From contig CBDCSI010000001.1 in the NCBI GenBank assembly GCA_965221505.1, forward strand, positions 2,046,001 through 2,110,000: 64,000 nucleotides of DNA, written 5' to 3'. The stretch is from CAZPXZ01 sp965221505. Lineage in GTDB: Bacteria; Pseudomonadota; Alphaproteobacteria; Rhodobacterales; CAZPXZ01. Positions 35,040 through 45,800 of the stretch are shown here, in pieces; within the stretch, counting starts at the first letter, position 1; each line of letters starts with the position of its first letter. A model generated the notes under the pieces. That model was not told the origin of the DNA, did not search any database, and saw only the letters and a program-made list of their open reading frames with translations. The translations under genes were made by a program, and so were the position numbers.

Positions 35040-35623
35040 ATTCCGGTCATGGTGCCCGGGCGCACCGCGTTTACCAGCCAGTCCCGCATGTAGCGCGCAT
35101 AGGAGCGCGCGCAGAAGAGTTCGAACGCGTCCGGGTTCTCGCTTCGCATCGCGATCGCGGCCGCGATTCCCGCCGCCCGGGTCCGGCGGAACGCGCCCGG
35201 ACGGAAGACGGACGGATGCAGGTCGACCGGGGCGGCCTTGGCCAGCGCTTCCCGTGCGAACGGCCCGGAGACGCGGAAGAACGCCCGCGAATCGGAGAGC
35301 TCGACGACCAGGGAGCGCATGCCCGACAAGGCGGATTCGATCGCCGCCTGCGCCGCCGGCGCCTCGTCGACCGGCAGCCGCAAGAGCAACTCGTCCGGCG
35401 ACATCCAGTAGAGGCCGGTACCTTCCGCGTTCGAGAAACGGCATTCCCGCACAGCCGGAAGCGGCATCCGGCATGCCGTCTCGAGCGCCTCCCGGACCGC
35501 AGCGTTCGAGAGGTCGGCGCGAATTCCGAGAAGTCCGACCGTCGGGAGGGGCTCCACCCGCGCGGTCTCCGGGCCGCCGCCCGGGCCGCCGCACTCGGGC
35601 TCGCGGCGGGAGAGCTCAACCAT
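34964..35623 (-). CDS. soxG: sarcosine oxidase gamma subunit
   Basis: The 219-residue gamma subunit of heterotetrameric sarcosine oxidase, which oxidises N-methylglycine to glycine and passes the methyl group to tetrahydrofolate. Its YgfZ/GcvT-like fold is recognisable from 'ECRFSNAEGTGLYWMSPDELLLRLP', 'RSLVVELSDSRAFFRVSGP', and 'LHPSVFRPGAFRRTRAAGIAA'. It overlaps soxA by 8 bp as last gene of soxBDAG. The C-terminal tail of roughly 35 residues past 'YMRDWLVNA' is extra and overlaps a convergent small gene by 76 bp, so the original stop may have been lost. Confidence 0.9.
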   Translation of the reverse strand: MVELSRREPECGGPGGGPETARVEPLPTVGLLGIRADLSNAAVREALETACRMPLPAVRECRFSNAEGTGLYWMSPDELLLRLPVDEAPAAQAAIESALSGMRSLVVELSDSRAFFRVSGPFAREALAKAAPVDLHPSVFRPGAFRRTRAAGIAAAIAMRSENPDAFELFCARSYARYMRDWLVNAVRPGTMTGIYPPGEAVEPGSANPVAYSTMSRTI

Positions 35624-38618
35624 GTCCCGCCTCCCGCTCCAGGAACGCCGGCCGCACGATGCGCGCGTGGACGCTGCCTTCCTTCGCCGGAAACGTCACC
35701 GTGTCGCCCATCCGCTCGGGCCCGTGCTCGATCAACGCCATCGCGATCGACCGTCCGAGCGTCGGAGACCGGTAGGACGAGGTGACGTGCCCGACGATCC
35801 GCTGCTTGCCGTCCGGGCCGTCCTCCACGGCGCACGCGCCTGCGGGAAGAACCGTTTCGGGGTCCTCGGTCAGGAGTCCCACCAGCCGCCGGCGCGAGGG
35901 AGAGGAGGGATGCGGCATGCGCATGCCCCGCTTGCCGATAAAATCCGGCTTCCGCTTCGACACCGCCCAGCCGAGACCCAGATCCAGCGGCGTCACCGTA
36001 CCGTCGGTCTCGTCCCCGATCATGACGTATCCCTTTTCCGCCCGCATCACGTGCAGCGCCTCGGTGCCGTAAACCGCAAGCCCGAGATCCTTGCCGGCTT
36101 CGAGGAGCGCCTCCCAGAGCGAAGCGCCGAAGCCTGCGGGCGTCGCGAGTTCGAAGCCGAGCTCGCCCGAAAACGAGATCCGGAACACGCGCAAGTCGGC
36201 CTCGCCGAGCTGGCCCTCGGCCATGGCGAGCGGCGGCAGCGCCTCCTCGCCCGGATCGACCGTGGACCCCAGCCGTTCCAGGAGCGTACGCGACCGCGGC
36301 CCGGCCACCGCGACCTGAGCCCATTGTTCCGTGACGTTCGCCACGTATGCCTGCAGGTCGAACCACTCGGTCTGCAGCCACTCCTCCAGCCACGCATGCA
36401 CCCGCTCTGCGCCGCCGCTCGTGGTGTGGCAGAGAAACCGGTCGTCCCGGAGCCGCGCCACCACGCCGTCGTCGAACAGGAAGCCCGCGTCCGTGCACAT
36501 CAACCCGTAGCGGCAACGGCCGACGGGAAGGGTCGACATCGTGCCGGTATAGACGCGGTCCAGGAAGGCGGCGGCGTCCGGGCCCTGGACCAGGATCTTG
36601 CCCAGCGTCGACGCGTCGATCATGCCGATCCCGCCGCGGGCGGCGCGAATCTCGCGCTCGACCGCCTTGTCCCGCGACTCGCCGCTCGCCGGATAGCAAT
36701 AGGGGCGCCGCCAGCTTCCCACCGGCTCGAAATCCGCCCCGCGGGCCGCATGCCAGGGGTGCATCGGCGTCTCGCGCACCGGGTGAAAGAGGCGGCCGAC
36801 CTCCGCACCGGCGATCGCGCCGAGGGTGATCGGCGTGTAGGGCGCCCGAAAGGTGGTCGTCGCCGTATGGTCGAGCGGACGCAGCGCGGCGTCGGCCAGG
36901 ATCGCGTGCCCGGCCACGTTCGAGAGCTTGCCCTGGTCCGGCGCCATGCCGAGCGTGGTGTAGCGCTTCGCCAGTTCGGCGCTCTCGTAGCCTTCCCGCA
37001 CCGCCAATTCGAGGTCGGCCACGGTCACGTCGTGCTGGTAGTCGACGAAATGCTTGTCGCCGATCGCTTTCCGCCCCTTGCCGGGAACGATCCAGATCGG
37101 CCTCGACGGCGCGTCCGAGAAGTCGTCGACGACCGCGGCCTGCGTCGGCGGCAGCGAGCGCCCGAGCGCCTTCACCGCCGCCTCCGCCGCCTCCTGCCCG
37201 CTTCGAAGGACGGCGGCAGGCGGCAAGACGCCGTCGGCCGAGCCGGCGGGAATCACCAGGCGACGCCCGTCCGCGCCCGTCGGCGGACGATCCGGATCCG
37301 GGCGGAACAGCGACGCCGCGTCGTCCCAGCGAAGCCGCCCGTTGGTGTGGCAATAGAGATGGGCGTTCGGCGACCAGCCGCCCGAGACCGCGAGGAGATC
37401 GCAGGAAATCCGTTCGCTCCGGCTCGCCGGACGCCAGCTGCCGCGAATTGCGCCGACGTCCACCGACTGAAGCCCGAGCCGGCCCTGCGTTCCGATCACG
37501 GCGCTGCCGGTCGAGATCTGCAGCCCGAGAGAGCGCGCGTGCTGCGGTAGGCGGCCTTCCGCCCTCGGGCGCGTATCGACGATGCGCCGCACCTCTACCC
37601 CGGCCAGATGCAACGCGACCGCGGTCTCGTAGGCGGAATCGTTGGTCGCGAACACGACCGCCGCGCTGCCGGGACGCACCGCCCAGCGGCGCAAGTAGTC
37701 CCGCGCCGCCGCCGCCAGCATCACGCCCGGGCGGTCGTTGTCGGCGAAGGGGATCGGACGTTCGACCGCGCCCGTGGCGAGGACGACCTGCCGGGCCCGG
37801 ACTTCCCAGAGCCGCCGCCTCGGCGCGCCCGGCGCCGGGTCGCGCTGGTAGAGCAGCACATGCCCGTGATCGGCCAGGCTCGCCGCCAGGGTGGAGACGA
37901 GAGTGCTCGCGTCGGCGAAGGACCGGAAGCGCTCGGCCTGCTCTTCCGCCCACTCCGCCCCGGGCCGTCCGTCGATTTCGGTCTCGTCGCCGAGCAGCCG
38001 GCCTCCGATCCAGGGCGACTGTTCGACCAGGAGAACCCGGGCGCCGCTCTCCGCCGCCCGATTGGCGGCCGCCAGTCCCGCCGGTCCGGCCCCGACCACC
38101 ACGACGTCGCACCGGTAGTGAATTCGTTCGTAGAAATCCGGATCGGGACCCTCCGGCGCCCGTCCCAGCCCGGCCGCGCGGCGGATCAGGGGTTCGTAGA
38201 GGTGCTTCCAGGCCGCCCGCGGCCGCATGAAGGTCTTGTAATAGAACCCCGCGGGGAGCAGCCGCGAGAGACGCCCGTTGACGCCGCCGACGTCGAAAGC
38301 GAGACTCGGCCAGCGGTTCTGGCTCCGGACCTCCATGCCGGACTCGAGCGGCGTCTCCGTCGCGCGCAGGTTCGGGGTTCGCGCCGGCCCCGTGCCGACC
38401 TCCAGGAGCGCGTTCGGCTCTTCGGCGCCGGAGCCGAGAATTCCGCGCGGCCGGTGGTATTTGTACGAGCGCGCCACGAGACGCCGCCCGTTGGCCAGGA
38501 GCGCCGAGGCCAGAGTGTCGCCGGCGTATCCCGACAGCGACTCGCCGTCGAAGCGGAACCGAAGCGTCCGGCTGCGGTCGAGATGCAACCCGCCTCCCGT
38601 CAACCGCCCGGAACTCAT
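35616..38618 (-). CDS. soxA: sarcosine oxidase alpha subunit
   Basis: A 1000-residue subunit that binds NAD and tetrahydrofolate. Domains in order: an N-terminal 2Fe-2S-ferredoxin-like fold (about 15-100, 'FDGESLSGYAGDTLASALLA'), a nucleotide-binding oxidoreductase region with 'VVVVGAGPAGLAAANRAA' near residue 160, and a C-terminal GcvT-like folate domain containing 'GGIGMIDASTLGKILVQGPD' and 'GYVMIGDETDGTVTP'. The start is the ATG of 'MSSGRLTGGG', overlapping soxD by 4 bp. Length is normal. Upstream in-frame codons are not conserved and belong to soxD in another phase. Confidence 0.95.
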   Translation of the reverse strand: MSSGRLTGGGLHLDRSRTLRFRFDGESLSGYAGDTLASALLANGRRLVARSYKYHRPRGILGSGAEEPNALLEVGTGPARTPNLRATETPLESGMEVRSQNRWPSLAFDVGGVNGRLSRLLPAGFYYKTFMRPRAAWKHLYEPLIRRAAGLGRAPEGPDPDFYERIHYRCDVVVVGAGPAGLAAANRAAESGARVLLVEQSPWIGGRLLGDETEIDGRPGAEWAEEQAERFRSFADASTLVSTLAASLADHGHVLLYQRDPAPGAPRRRLWEVRARQVVLATGAVERPIPFADNDRPGVMLAAAARDYLRRWAVRPGSAAVVFATNDSAYETAVALHLAGVEVRRIVDTRPRAEGRLPQHARSLGLQISTGSAVIGTQGRLGLQSVDVGAIRGSWRPASRSERISCDLLAVSGGWSPNAHLYCHTNGRLRWDDAASLFRPDPDRPPTGADGRRLVIPAGSADGVLPPAAVLRSGQEAAEAAVKALGRSLPPTQAAVVDDFSDAPSRPIWIVPGKGRKAIGDKHFVDYQHDVTVADLELAVREGYESAELAKRYTTLGMAPDQGKLSNVAGHAILADAALRPLDHTATTTFRAPYTPITLGAIAGAEVGRLFHPVRETPMHPWHAARGADFEPVGSWRRPYCYPASGESRDKAVEREIRAARGGIGMIDASTLGKILVQGPDAAAFLDRVYTGTMSTLPVGRCRYGLMCTDAGFLFDDGVVARLRDDRFLCHTTSGGAERVHAWLEEWLQTEWFDLQAYVANVTEQWAQVAVAGPRSRTLLERLGSTVDPGEEALPPLAMAEGQLGEADLRVFRISFSGELGFELATPAGFGASLWEALLEAGKDLGLAVYGTEALHVMRAEKGYVMIGDETDGTVTPLDLGLGWAVSKRKPDFIGKRGMRMPHPSSPSRRRLVGLLTEDPETVLPAGACAVEDGPDGKQRIVGHVTSSYRSPTLGRSIAMALIEHGPERMGDTVTFPAKEGSVHARIVRPAFLEREAGHG

Positions 38619-38926
38619 GCGTCCCTCCCCCTGCCGATCCGCTCCAGGATCTCCGCCGGCGGGCCGGGGCTGTCGGCCGGATACGCGCCGTAGATCTCCT
38701 GCGTCACCGTGTTGCGGACCAGATGGAACCACTTCCCGCATCCGTATGCGTGCATCCAGCGCTCGGTATGCGGACCGGCGGGATTGGTCCGGCCGGCCAG
38801 ATAGTCCGACCACTCGGCGTCGCTCGCCGACGCGCCGTCCGGGCGCCGGATATGCGCCTCGCCGCCGTACGCGAACTCGGTCTCGTCGGCCTCGACGCCG
38901 CAGCAGGGACAGGGGATTCGCAACAC
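38615..38926 (-). CDS. soxD: sarcosine oxidase delta subunit
   Basis: The 103-residue zinc-binding delta subunit. It opens with 'RIPCPCCGVEADETEFAYGG' and later has 'RWMHAYGCGKWFHLVRNT', giving the two-cysteine knuckle plus the His-x3-Cys pair that hold zinc in this subunit. The start is GTG 38926 (or the adjacent TTG), ten bases after the soxB stop; the longer upstream frame has no family similarity. It overlaps soxA by 4 bp. Confidence 0.93.
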   Translation of the reverse strand: MLRIPCPCCGVEADETEFAYGGEAHIRRPDGASASDAEWSDYLAGRTNPAGPHTERWMHAYGCGKWFHLVRNTVTQEIYGAYPADSPGPPAEILERIGRGRDA

Positions 38927-38936
38927 CGACCCGGCC

Positions 38937-40205
38937 TCAATGCGCCACGCCGGCCGCGACGGACTCGTCGACCGGTCGGCCTTCCGCAAACCGCTCCAGC
39001 CCGAACGGCGCGGCGACGGCATCCGGCTCGCCCCGCGCGAGCGTGGCCGCGAAGCAATGCCCGGAGCCGGGAATGGCCTTGAACCCTCCCGTCCCCCAGC
39101 CGCAATTGAGGAAGATGCCCTCGACCGGAGACGGGCCGACGATCGGGGAGCGGTCCGCCGTCATGTCGACGGTGCCGCCCCACTGCCGCATCAGGCGAAG
39201 GCGGGACAGGATCGGGAACAGTTCGACCAGCGCCGTGGCCGATTCGCGAACGTGATGCGAAGAGCCGCGCCGGGCGTAGGAGAGAAAGCTGTCCGTGCCG
39301 CCCGCGAGGACGACCTCGCCCTTGTCCGACTGGCTGACGTAGCCGTGCACCGTGCTCGCCATGACGACGACGTCCAGGCAGGGCTTGACCGGCTCCGACA
39401 CGTAGGCCTGCAGGGTCACCGACTCGATCGGCAGGCGGAACCCCGCCAGATCCGCCAGCCGCGTCGAGTGCCCGGCCACGACGAGACCGGCCCGGGCGCA
39501 CCGGATTCGGCCCCTGGTGGTCTCGAGCGCCTGCAGCCGCCCCTGCCCGATCTCGAATCCGGTCACCTCGCAGTTCTGGATGACGTCCACGCCGAGGCGG
39601 TCCGCCGCCCTCGCGTAGCCCCAGGCGACGGCGTCGTGGCGCGCGGTGCCTCCGCGCGCCTGCCACAGGCCGCCGAGAACCGGAAACCGGACCTCGCGAG
39701 ACAGGTTCAGCGGCGGGCACAGACGGCGGATCTCGTCGAGTCCGACCATGCGGGAATCGATGCCGTGCACGCGGTTGGCGTGTTCGATGCGCGTCATCCC
39801 GCGCAGGTCGTGCTCCGTGTGGCAGAGGGTGAGCACGCCGCGGGGGCTGTACATGACGTTGAAGTTGAGCTCCTGACTCAGGTTCTCGTAGAGGTCGTGC
39901 GACAGCTTGTAGACCCCGGCGGACGCGTCCTGCAGATAGTTGGAGCGAATGATGGTGGTGTTCCGGCCGGTGTTGCCGAGGCCGAGCCACCCCTTCTCCA
40001 GCACGGCGACGTTGCGCATGCCGTGATTGCGGGCCAGATAATACGCGGTCGCGAGCCCGTGGCCGCCGCCGCCCACGACCACGACGTCGTATTGCGGCTG
40101 CGGATCCGGCGAGCGCCACGCCCGGCTCCACCCCTCGTGGAAGGAGACGGCGTTGCGCGCCAGCGAAAGGATGGAATAGCGCATGGGCCCCGCGGTTCCG
40201 GACAT
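38937..40205 (-). CDS. soxB: sarcosine oxidase beta subunit
   Basis: The 422-residue beta subunit, the site of sarcosine oxidation, with both FAD and covalent FMN. The dinucleotide fold is 'YDVVVVGGGGHGLATAYYLA' near residue 40. 'KGWLGLGNTGRNTTIIRSNY' and 'GTARHDAVAWGYARAA' (probable flavin-linked His) are SoxB signatures, as is 'GWGTGGFKAIPGSGHCFA' near the C-terminus. The first gene of soxBDAG. An alternative ATG at 40184 ('MRYSILSL') fits homologue starts slightly better; neither has a strong ribosome site. Creatinine-type compounds degrade to sarcosine, so a link with the neighbouring operon is possible. Confidence 0.94.
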   Translation of the reverse strand: MSGTAGPMRYSILSLARNAVSFHEGWSRAWRSPDPQPQYDVVVVGGGGHGLATAYYLARNHGMRNVAVLEKGWLGLGNTGRNTTIIRSNYLQDASAGVYKLSHDLYENLSQELNFNVMYSPRGVLTLCHTEHDLRGMTRIEHANRVHGIDSRMVGLDEIRRLCPPLNLSREVRFPVLGGLWQARGGTARHDAVAWGYARAADRLGVDVIQNCEVTGFEIGQGRLQALETTRGRIRCARAGLVVAGHSTRLADLAGFRLPIESVTLQAYVSEPVKPCLDVVVMASTVHGYVSQSDKGEVVLAGGTDSFLSYARRGSSHHVRESATALVELFPILSRLRLMRQWGGTVDMTADRSPIVGPSPVEGIFLNCGWGTGGFKAIPGSGHCFAATLARGEPDAVAAPFGLERFAEGRPVDESVAAGVAH

Positions 40206-40285
40206 GTCGGTCGCTGCGTCAATTTACGGAGTCGGGACGCGTTTCGCCATGCCGCAATCCGGGCCGCGGAAGGGCCGCGCACGGC

Positions 40286-41173
40286 TCATCGGTCGGGCGC
40301 CCAGGCGTCCGCGACGGTCGCCAGCGCCACGCAGGCCACCACGACCAGGATCCACCAGCCCCGCCGCCGCCCGATCGGGTCGGCGAGAAAGATCCGCGCC
40401 GCGAGCGTGGAGGCCGCGGGAACCGCGGCGAACCCGACCGCAGCTCCGATGCGGCCGGCGGTTGCGGAGCCGTGCAGCAGGGCGACCATGGCGCCGGTCT
40501 CCAGGAGGCACTGAAGCACGACCAGCACGGCCAGAATCCCCCACGGCCGATAGGCCGGACGCGCGGGTCTCCGCGCCGCGAACAGGACCGCCAGCGAGAT
40601 TGCGGCCGCCGCCCCGAAGCGCATGGCGACGATCGAGTCCCCGGCGCCGATTCCGTCGGTCGAGACCTGCATCAGAAACAGGCGAATCGAGGAGACGAAG
40701 CCGGCGCCGAGCCCCAGAAGGGCAGTCCTCCGCAACCGGCGGACGTCTCCGGCTTCCGCCAGTTCCCGCTCCGGCCGGACGGTCATGGCTACGGCGAGGA
40801 ACACGCCGAGGCCCGCAATTACCTGTACGAAGTGCCAGGGTTCGCCGGCCGCCACGTTCCACGCGATCAGGAAGACGACGCTGGCCGCAGCCGCCGCGAC
40901 CGCCACGGAAACCGGACCGTCGGCGAGAGCGCGGTAGAGAAACGCCAACACGCCGACATGCAGGACGCCGCCGACCAGCGCGGCGGCCGCGTGGGTTCGC
41001 GCTTCCTGGCTCGACAAGTCGGGCAGACCGAACAGCAGGACGCAGATCGGCAGCGAGATCCATACGGTGAACAGGATCAGATGCGCGATCGGCATTCGCC
41101 GGGCCGCAGCGCGCGCGGCGCTGTCGGCGCAGCCGATCAACCCGGCGGCGAGCAGTCCCCAGAGCGCACCCAT
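40286..41173 (-). CDS. EamA (drug/metabolite) family membrane transporter
   Basis: A 295-residue integral membrane protein with about ten hydrophobic segments arranged as two EamA repeats, with no signal peptide. Members usually export amino acids or metabolites. It begins with 'MGALWGLLAAGLIGCADSAA'; a start ten codons upstream (41203) is possible. It lies between soxB and an aminotransferase gene, reading the same way, so it may move a substrate or product of amine metabolism. Specificity cannot be read from sequence. Confidence 0.85.
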   Translation of the reverse strand: MGALWGLLAAGLIGCADSAARAAARRMPIAHLILFTVWISLPICVLLFGLPDLSSQEARTHAAAALVGGVLHVGVLAFLYRALADGPVSVAVAAAAASVVFLIAWNVAAGEPWHFVQVIAGLGVFLAVAMTVRPERELAEAGDVRRLRRTALLGLGAGFVSSIRLFLMQVSTDGIGAGDSIVAMRFGAAAAISLAVLFAARRPARPAYRPWGILAVLVVLQCLLETGAMVALLHGSATAGRIGAAVGFAAVPAASTLAARIFLADPIGRRRGWWILVVVACVALATVADAWAPDR

Positions 41174-41299
41174 GCCGCCGTCATCCGGCCTCGCACCGCG
41201 CACGTACCGCGCGGAGTTCCGCGCAGCTACGCGAGGGTGCCGCAGGGAAGCGGCAGGCCGGCGTCCCGGTTGTGCGCGGCATCGCGGCTTCGGTCGGCC

Positions 41300-42649
41300 T
41301 CAGAGTGCCGCGTCGAACGCGGCTCCGAGCCGCTCGACGATTTCGTCGACGTGGCTGCGTTCGAGAATGAAGGGCGGCGCGAGGATCACGTGGTCTCCCC
41401 GAACTCCGTCGACGGTTCCCCCCATGGGATAGCACAAGAGGCCGGCGTCCATCGCGGCGCGCTTGATGCGCGCGTGGACCGCACGGGCGGGATCGAACGG
41501 GGCGCGCGAATCCCGGTCCGCCACCAGTTCGAGACACAGAAAGAGGCCCCTTCCGCGAATCTCGCCGACATGCGGGTGCGATCCGAAGGCGCGATCGAGG
41601 GCGCTGCGCAATTCGGCTCCCATCCGGTTGCAGCGCTCGACCAGTCCGCCGTCGGTTAATTTGGTCAACACGGCAAGCGCGGCGGCGCTGGCGGTCGGAT
41701 GCCCCATGTAGGTATAGCCGTGCTGGAAGAAGCCGCTGCCTTCCCGGACGGCGGTAAAGATCGCGTTCGAGCAGATCATGGCGCCGATCGCCTGATAGCC
41801 GGCTCCGAGTCCCTTGGCGACGGTGACGAGGTCCGGCGCGACGCCTTCCCGCTCGCAGGCGAACAGGGTTCCCGTGCGCCCCATGCCGCACATTACCTCG
41901 TCGAGGATCAGGAGAATGCCGTATCGGTCGCAAATCTCCCGGATGCGTTCGAAATACCCCGGAACCGCCGGCAAGGCGCCGACGGTCGCGCCTCCGACGG
42001 TCTCCGCCACGAACGCCATCACGGTCTCGGGCCCGAGACGCAGCGCCTCCGCCTCCAGCTCGTTCGCGACCCTCTGTCCGTATTCGAACCGGCTCTCGCC
42101 GTCGAGGCGGTCCCGGTACTCGTAGCAGGGGGCGATGTGGGAGGTCTCGATCAGCAGCGGGGCGAAGGGTTCGCGTCGCCAGCGGTTGCCGCCGGCCGAC
42201 AGCGCGCCGAGCGTGTTGCCGTGGTAGCTCTGACGCCGGGCCACGACCCGGTGCCGGCCCGGCTCGCCGATCTCCAGATAGTACTGCCGGGCGAGTTTCA
42301 GGGCCGCTTCCATCGCCTCCGATCCGCCGGACACGAGAAATACCCGCCCCAGATCGCCCGGCGCGTGCCGAATCAGCTTCTCCGCCAGCCTCTCCGACAC
42401 GCGGGTCGTGAAGAAGCCGGTATAGGCGAAGGCGAGACGGTCTACCTGCTCGCGGACGGCCGCAATCACGTCCGGGTCCCCGTGCCCGAGCGCGGAAACG
42501 GCCGCCCCGGAGGAGGCGTCGAGGTAGCGCTTGCCGCTCTCGTCGTAGAGGTAGACCCCTTCCCCGGCTACGGCGACCGGGGGCGTGTCCCTGGCGCTGC
42601 GGTGGAATACGTGCGACACCGGGCAGGTGCCTCCGCGGAAGCTGGCCAC
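41300..42649 (-). CDS. class III PLP-dependent aminotransferase
   Basis: A 449-residue aminotransferase of the omega-amino-acid:pyruvate/GABA group. It shows 'YLYDESGKRYLDASSGAAVS' at the N-terminus, 'FLVSGGSEAMEAALKLARQY', 'RRQSYHGNTLGALS', the cofactor Asp in 'LILDEVMCGMGRTG', and the Schiff-base Lys in 'TVAKGLGAGYQ' near residue 278. The end 'GVRGDHVILAPPFI' is typical. The amine donor is unknown. It is near soxBDAG and an EamA carrier in the same direction, and may belong to the same nitrogen-compound metabolism, though a gap of about 125 bp separates it from the carrier gene. Confidence 0.92.
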   Translation of the reverse strand: MASFRGGTCPVSHVFHRSARDTPPVAVAGEGVYLYDESGKRYLDASSGAAVSALGHGDPDVIAAVREQVDRLAFAYTGFFTTRVSERLAEKLIRHAPGDLGRVFLVSGGSEAMEAALKLARQYYLEIGEPGRHRVVARRQSYHGNTLGALSAGGNRWRREPFAPLLIETSHIAPCYEYRDRLDGESRFEYGQRVANELEAEALRLGPETVMAFVAETVGGATVGALPAVPGYFERIREICDRYGILLILDEVMCGMGRTGTLFACEREGVAPDLVTVAKGLGAGYQAIGAMICSNAIFTAVREGSGFFQHGYTYMGHPTASAAALAVLTKLTDGGLVERCNRMGAELRSALDRAFGSHPHVGEIRGRGLFLCLELVADRDSRAPFDPARAVHARIKRAAMDAGLLCYPMGGTVDGVRGDHVILAPPFILERSHVDEIVERLGAAFDAAL

Positions 42650-42847
42650 GATCGTCCCGGCGACGAACCCGTCCGGCGCCGGGGCGCGGTGCGCAGCATA
42701 CGCAGGTTTTGCGTGTCAAGGGGGTAAGGAAACGCCTGCGATTCGCCGAGGCGGCACGTCGCCGAACCGGAATTGCCGGCGGCGCAGCCAATGGCAAGAG
42801 CGCCCGTGCGGCGCCGATCCGGCGCATCGCCCCCCTGCGCGAGGCCC

Positions 42848-45800
42848 TCAGAAGCGCAGTCGAAGCACGAACCCGATACGAAACTCGCTCTCGCGGCCGG
42901 AAGCCCAGGTTCGCTCGCCGACGAGGGCGGAGACGAGAGAGGGCCGCCACTCGAACTCGACTCCCGCCGTCACGCGCCGCGAATCCTCCCGACTGCCGAA
43001 CGCCGTCTCGACGTAGGGCGTAAGCAACCTGTCGCCCGAAAGGGCTAGCCCGTATCCGAGCCGCGACGCCAAAGCCGCGTCGTCGTCGTCGACGCGCTCC
43101 GCCCAGGTCGCGAATACGTCCGCGTCGGGCGGCGTACCGTCACCCTGCGTCAGGCCGCCCTCCCGCAGGCCCCAGGTCGGGGTCACGGACAGGGACAGCC
43201 CCCGCCCTTCCGAATCCGCCTGCCAGACCGCCTCGACGCCCCCGCCCCAGTTCCGATGCCGCCCGCCGGAATGCAGCGCCAGCCAACGCCCGGAGACAGA
43301 GAGTCCGAATCGCGGATTCGGCGCGACGAGTCTGGCCGCAGCGGACAATTCCAGACCGGTTCCGGCCAGCCCGTCACCCTCGTCATGCGCGACCGTCACC
43401 TTGCCTTGCGTCGCCAGCGCCCAGTCCGACGCGTCGAGCCGGAACGGGCTTCCGTCAGCCTCCAGGCCGGCCCGGAAGCGCCAGGCTTCCGCCTTAACGC
43501 CGCCCTCGACGGTTCCCGCTGGGCTTTCGGCCTCCAACGTCGCCGCCTCGATCTCGGCGCGCCCCCGCAGGGCCACGCGGTCGCCCCTCCACGACGGAGT
43601 CCTTCCGCTTGCCGATGCCATCAGCACGTCGAGGTCCGACTTCTCCGCTTCCCGATCCGACGGACGGTATTCGACCGTTCCGCGACCCGCGCCCAGAAAC
43701 AGTTGCAACGATCCGCCGCCTTCCGTTTCGACGCGCAAGTAAGGCCAACCGACAGTCAATCCGACCTTCATCTTCGAGGTCGTGTCGTCGGCCAGGCCAA
43801 TACTCGTTCGGCCCTGTCCGCGGGACACCGCCACGCCGGCGACCACGTCGTCGCGGAGATGCTTGTCCGCGCCGAACCACGCGCTTCTCAGCGAGCCCTC
43901 GTAGCGGCCTCGCACCGGGTCGCCGCGGTAATGCGACACGTCCCCCCGCGCCCAGAACGTCCACCGCCCTCTCCGGTCTTCCGGTTCCTTGCACCAGGTC
44001 GACCAGCGGAACGCGCTCTTGTCGAGCGCCTCGTCCGACTCCAGCTTCCGTTCATCTCGCCGGGTTCGGCGCCCTGCGGTCCCGTAGCCGTCGGGCGTCA
44101 CGTCGGCGCCTCCCAGCCTCACCGCCGGCCCGCAATCTACGCCGCCGAATCGCGCGCTCATGGCCTCCGACATGCCCCACAGCGAACTCAACGCCACGTC
44201 CACCAGCGCCGGTTGTGTGACCTGCCGGTGCTTCTCCAGCTCTCCGACATCGGTCACGGTCACCTCCACCTCCGAGTCGTCCACGGCGTCGTAGCCGCCG
44301 CCGACGGGATTCGCCGTGACCGTTGCGGTATACAGCGTTTCGTCCCCGTCCTCCCTTGCGTCGAAATTCTCCGCGGCGGTCGCCGTCACCATCTGTGCCG
44401 CTGTCCAGTCGAGCTTGGTGAAGGTGAGCGCTGTCGGGTCCAGAGTCACTTCGGAGTTGTCGGAACTGAGCTCCACGGTCACCGTGCCGAGCGGCTCGAC
44501 GTCCAGCGCCACCATGAAGGTCTCCTTCGAGCCCTCGACGAAGGTCAGGCTCTCCGGCCACACGGTTACGCCCGCGCCAGCCGCGTCGTTGTCGGTCACC
44601 GACACTGCCACCGTCGCGTCGTCTACGGCGTCGTAGCCGCCGCCGGAGGGGTTCGCCGTGAGCGTGGCGGTGTCCGGTACCGGGTCGTCGTCCTCGGCGG
44701 CGGTCGCCGTCACCGTCTGCGCCGCGCTCCAGTTACCCGTCGTGAAGGTGAGCGAGTCCGGGTCCAGCGTCACGTCGGCGTTGTCGGAGCCGAGCGCCAC
44801 CGTCACCGTGTCCAGCGGCACGGCGTCCAGCACCACTGTGAAGGTTTCCGCCGCGCCCTCGACGACAGTCAGGCTCGCCGGCTCCACCGTGAGGCCCGCG
44901 CCAGCCGCGTCGTTGTCTGTCACCGTCACCGCCACCGTCGCGTCCTCCACTGCGTCGTAGCCGCCGCCGGAGGGGTTCGCCGTGAGCGTGGCGGAGTCGG
45001 GCGCCGCGTCGTCGTCCTCGGCGGCGGTCGCCGTCACCGTCTGCGCCGCGCTCCAGTTGCCCGTCGTGAAGGTGAGCGAGGTAGCGTCCAGCGTCACCTC
45101 GGCGTTGTCGGAGCCGAGCGCCACCGTCACCGTGTCCAGCGGCACGGCGTCCAGCACCACTGTGAAGGACTCCGCCGCGCCCTCGACGACAGTCAGGCTC
45201 GCCGGCTCCACCGTGAGGCCCGCGCCAGCCGCGTCGTTGTCTGTCACCGTCACCGCCACCGTCGCGTCTTCCACGGCGTCGTAGCCGCCGCCGGAGGGGT
45301 TCGCCGTGAGCGTCGCGGTGTCCGGCGCCGCGTCGGCGTCCTCGGCGGCGGTCGCCGTCACCGTCTGCGCCGCGCTCCAGTTGCCCGTCGTGAAGGTGAG
45401 CGAGGCCGCGTCCAGCGTCACCTCGGCGTTGTCGGAGCCGAGCGCCACCGTCACCGTGTCCAGCGGTACGGCGTCCAGCACCACGGTAAAGGCTTCCGCC
45501 GCGCCCTCGACGACAGTCAGGCTCGTCGGCGTCACCGATATGCCCGCGCCCGGCGCGTCGTTGTCGGACACGGTCACGGCCACTGTCGCGTCTTCCACGG
45601 CGTCGTAGCCGCCGCCGGAGGCATTCGCCGTGAGCGTCGCGGTGTCCGGCGCCGCGTCGGCGTCCTCGGCGGCGGTCGCCGTCACCGTCTGCGCCTCGCT
45701 CCAGTTGCCCGTCGTGAAGGCGAGCGAGGTCGGGTCCAGCGTCACGTCGGCGTTGTCGGAGCCGAGCGCCACCGTCACCGTGTCCAGCGGCACGGCGTCC

